From the NCBI GenBank assembly GCA_023446675.1, contig JAEXPO010000656.1, positions 1 through 5,933 of the forward strand: 5,933 bases of DNA. The letters are read 5' to 3'. Within the stretch, counting starts at the first letter, position 1, and each line of letters starts with the position of its first letter. Source of the DNA: Bacillota bacterium. Lineage in GTDB: Bacteria > Bacillota > Clostridia > DSM-8532. Under the pieces are notes generated by a model. It had not been told where the DNA came from. It worked only from the letters and a program-made list of their open reading frames with translations, and did not search any database. Position numbers and translations under genes: made by a program. This document shows positions 5,243 through 5,933 of the stretch, one piece after another.

Positions 5243-5248
5243 AGTAAC

Positions 5249-5933
5249 ATGATAAAGATAAGCAGCCCCGTAACAAAAAAAGATCATAATGAAAAGATGA
5301 GCGGCAGTGCCGTTTATATTGCCGATATGCCTGCAGACAATCTGCTTCACGGAAAAATGCTGCGTTCGGAAAAGGCCTATGCGAAAATAAAGGCCATCCG
5401 GCTTCCTCCACTGGAAGAGGGCTACTTTGTCGTGGACTATCGGGATGTTCCCGGTGTGAACCTTTTAAAGGTGGTTTCCAGCGAGCAGCCTCTTTTTGCG
5501 GAAGGTCAGGTATGCTTCGCAGGCGAAGCCATCCTGATGATTGCCGGCCCTGATGAGAAGACAGTTAACCGGCTGGTTCGGCAAGCCAAGGTGGAATACG
5601 AGGAGCTTAAGCCCATTCTCACCATGGACGAGGCCTGTGAAAATGCTGCCGAATACGCTTATCACAAGGGTGATCCGGACAGTGTCTTCAAACAAGCCGC
5701 CAATGTCTATGAGGCCGTTTATGAAACCGGCTATCAGGAGCAGGCCTATATTGAGCCCCAGGGCGTTATCGGCGTCTATGAGAACGGTAAAGCGACCCTT
5801 TACGGCTCCATGCAATGTCCTTACTATGTAAAGGATGCGGTGATGCTCTGCATGGGTTTGGGGGAAGATAATGTACGAATCGTTCAAACCACCACAGGCG
5901 GCGGGTTCGGAGGCAAGGAAGACTATCCCTCCC
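5249..5933 (+). CDS. Xanthine dehydrogenase-family molybdopterin-binding subunit (N-terminal part, cut by window end)
   Basis: The frame is open for 228 codons to the window edge and matches the start of the large molybdenum-cofactor subunit of xanthine dehydrogenases and related hydroxylases, which oxidise purines or other heterocycles in the cytoplasm with electrons passing through Fe-S clusters to FAD. The first domain (about 8-125, KMSGSAVYIADM... VEYEELKPIL) is the a/b hammerhead. Further conserved blocks are ETGYQEQAYIEPQG (159-172), GSMQCPYYV (186-194) and the cofactor-binding GGGFGGKED (217-225). The whole protein is usually about 700-800 residues, so most is missing here. The N-terminus starts close to the hammerhead, so no [2Fe-2S] domain is fused in front; partner subunits must lie elsewhere. 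ATG 5249 has no ribosome binding site and coincides with the predicted transcription start. Substrate and exact subfamily cannot be fixed. Confidence 0.88.
   Translation, partial: MIKISSPVTKKDHNEKMSGSAVYIADMPADNLLHGKMLRSEKAYAKIKAIRLPPLEEGYFVVDYRDVPGVNLLKVVSSEQPLFAEGQVCFAGEAILMIAGPDEKTVNRLVRQAKVEYEELKPILTMDEACENAAEYAYHKGDPDSVFKQAANVYEAVYETGYQEQAYIEPQGVIGVYENGKATLYGSMQCPYYVKDAVMLCMGLGEDNVRIVQTTTGGGFGGKEDYPS

Larger units (their letters stand above)
4937..5248. other. Divergent intergenic region between ccdA-tlpA and the xanthine dehydrogenase-type gene
   Basis: This stretch of about 310 bases has no gene that can be supported. It holds the ribosome binding site and long leader of the ccdA-tlpA gene, a hairpin at 5028-5063, a minus-strand promoter at 5121-5149 with a tandem repeat, and a strong plus-strand promoter at 5214-5242. 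An in-frame ATG at 5135 could extend the downstream gene by 38 residues, but that sequence has no ribosome binding site and is not family-like. Confidence 0.6.

Noticed and set aside
5114..5246. TACTAT (5114-5119) and ATAGTA (5241-5246) as a paired HxlR-type operator
   Set aside because: Six-base arms 121 bp apart are easily explained by chance in AT-rich DNA, and there is no evidence that they act together.
5465..5887. 140-codon minus-strand frame opposite the xanthine dehydrogenase-type gene
   Set aside because: The plus strand carries conserved hydroxylase motifs throughout, so this is an antisense shadow.

Overview
The window looks like chromosomal DNA from an anaerobic or facultative member of the Firmicutes, most likely a Clostridia lineage. 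The evidence is strong AGGAGG-type ribosome binding sites, frequent GTG starts, AT-rich intergenic DNA with sigma-A-like promoters and Fur-type boxes, and an encapsulin-type ferritin, a CcdA-TlpA fusion and a Clostridia-like molybdenum hydroxylase side by side. The species cannot be named from this sequence. No tRNA, rRNA, insertion sequence, CRISPR array or phage gene was found.

Layout: (1) 48-407, minus strand: a small encapsulated-ferritin cargo protein (EncFtn) ending in an encapsulin-targeting peptide. The first 47 bases hold what looks like the ribosome binding site of the next gene, probably the encapsulin shell, which lies outside the window. (2) 408-773: a divergent control region with a well-formed promoter for the ferritin overlapped by a Fur-like box, a perfect 7-1-7 Fur box at 608-622, a second minus-strand promoter, a rightward promoter and a 30-bp inverted repeat that could be a TetR operator. 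(3) 774-3204, plus strand: a probable three-gene operon of ABC ATPase, ABC-2 permease and TetR regulator, a typical self-regulated exporter. (4) 3197-4936, minus strand: a two-gene operon of a CcdA-TlpA fusion (membrane electron carrier plus extracytoplasmic thioredoxin domain) and a Cys-rich HxlR-type regulator. The HxlR gene overlaps the tetR gene tail to tail by 8 bp. (5) 4937-5248: a divergent intergenic region with promoters in both directions. (6) 5249 to the window end, plus strand: the N-terminal 228 residues of a xanthine dehydrogenase-family molybdopterin subunit, running off the edge. Its best promoter puts the transcription start on the start codon.

Together the genes suggest iron storage under iron control, an efflux pump with its own repressor, a thiol-redox relay with a possible thiol-sensing regulator, and a molybdenum hydroxylase that normally needs Fe-S and FAD partners. 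A shared iron or redox theme is plausible but is inference. The most interesting parts are the two divergent control regions and the pairing of CcdA-TlpA with HxlR.
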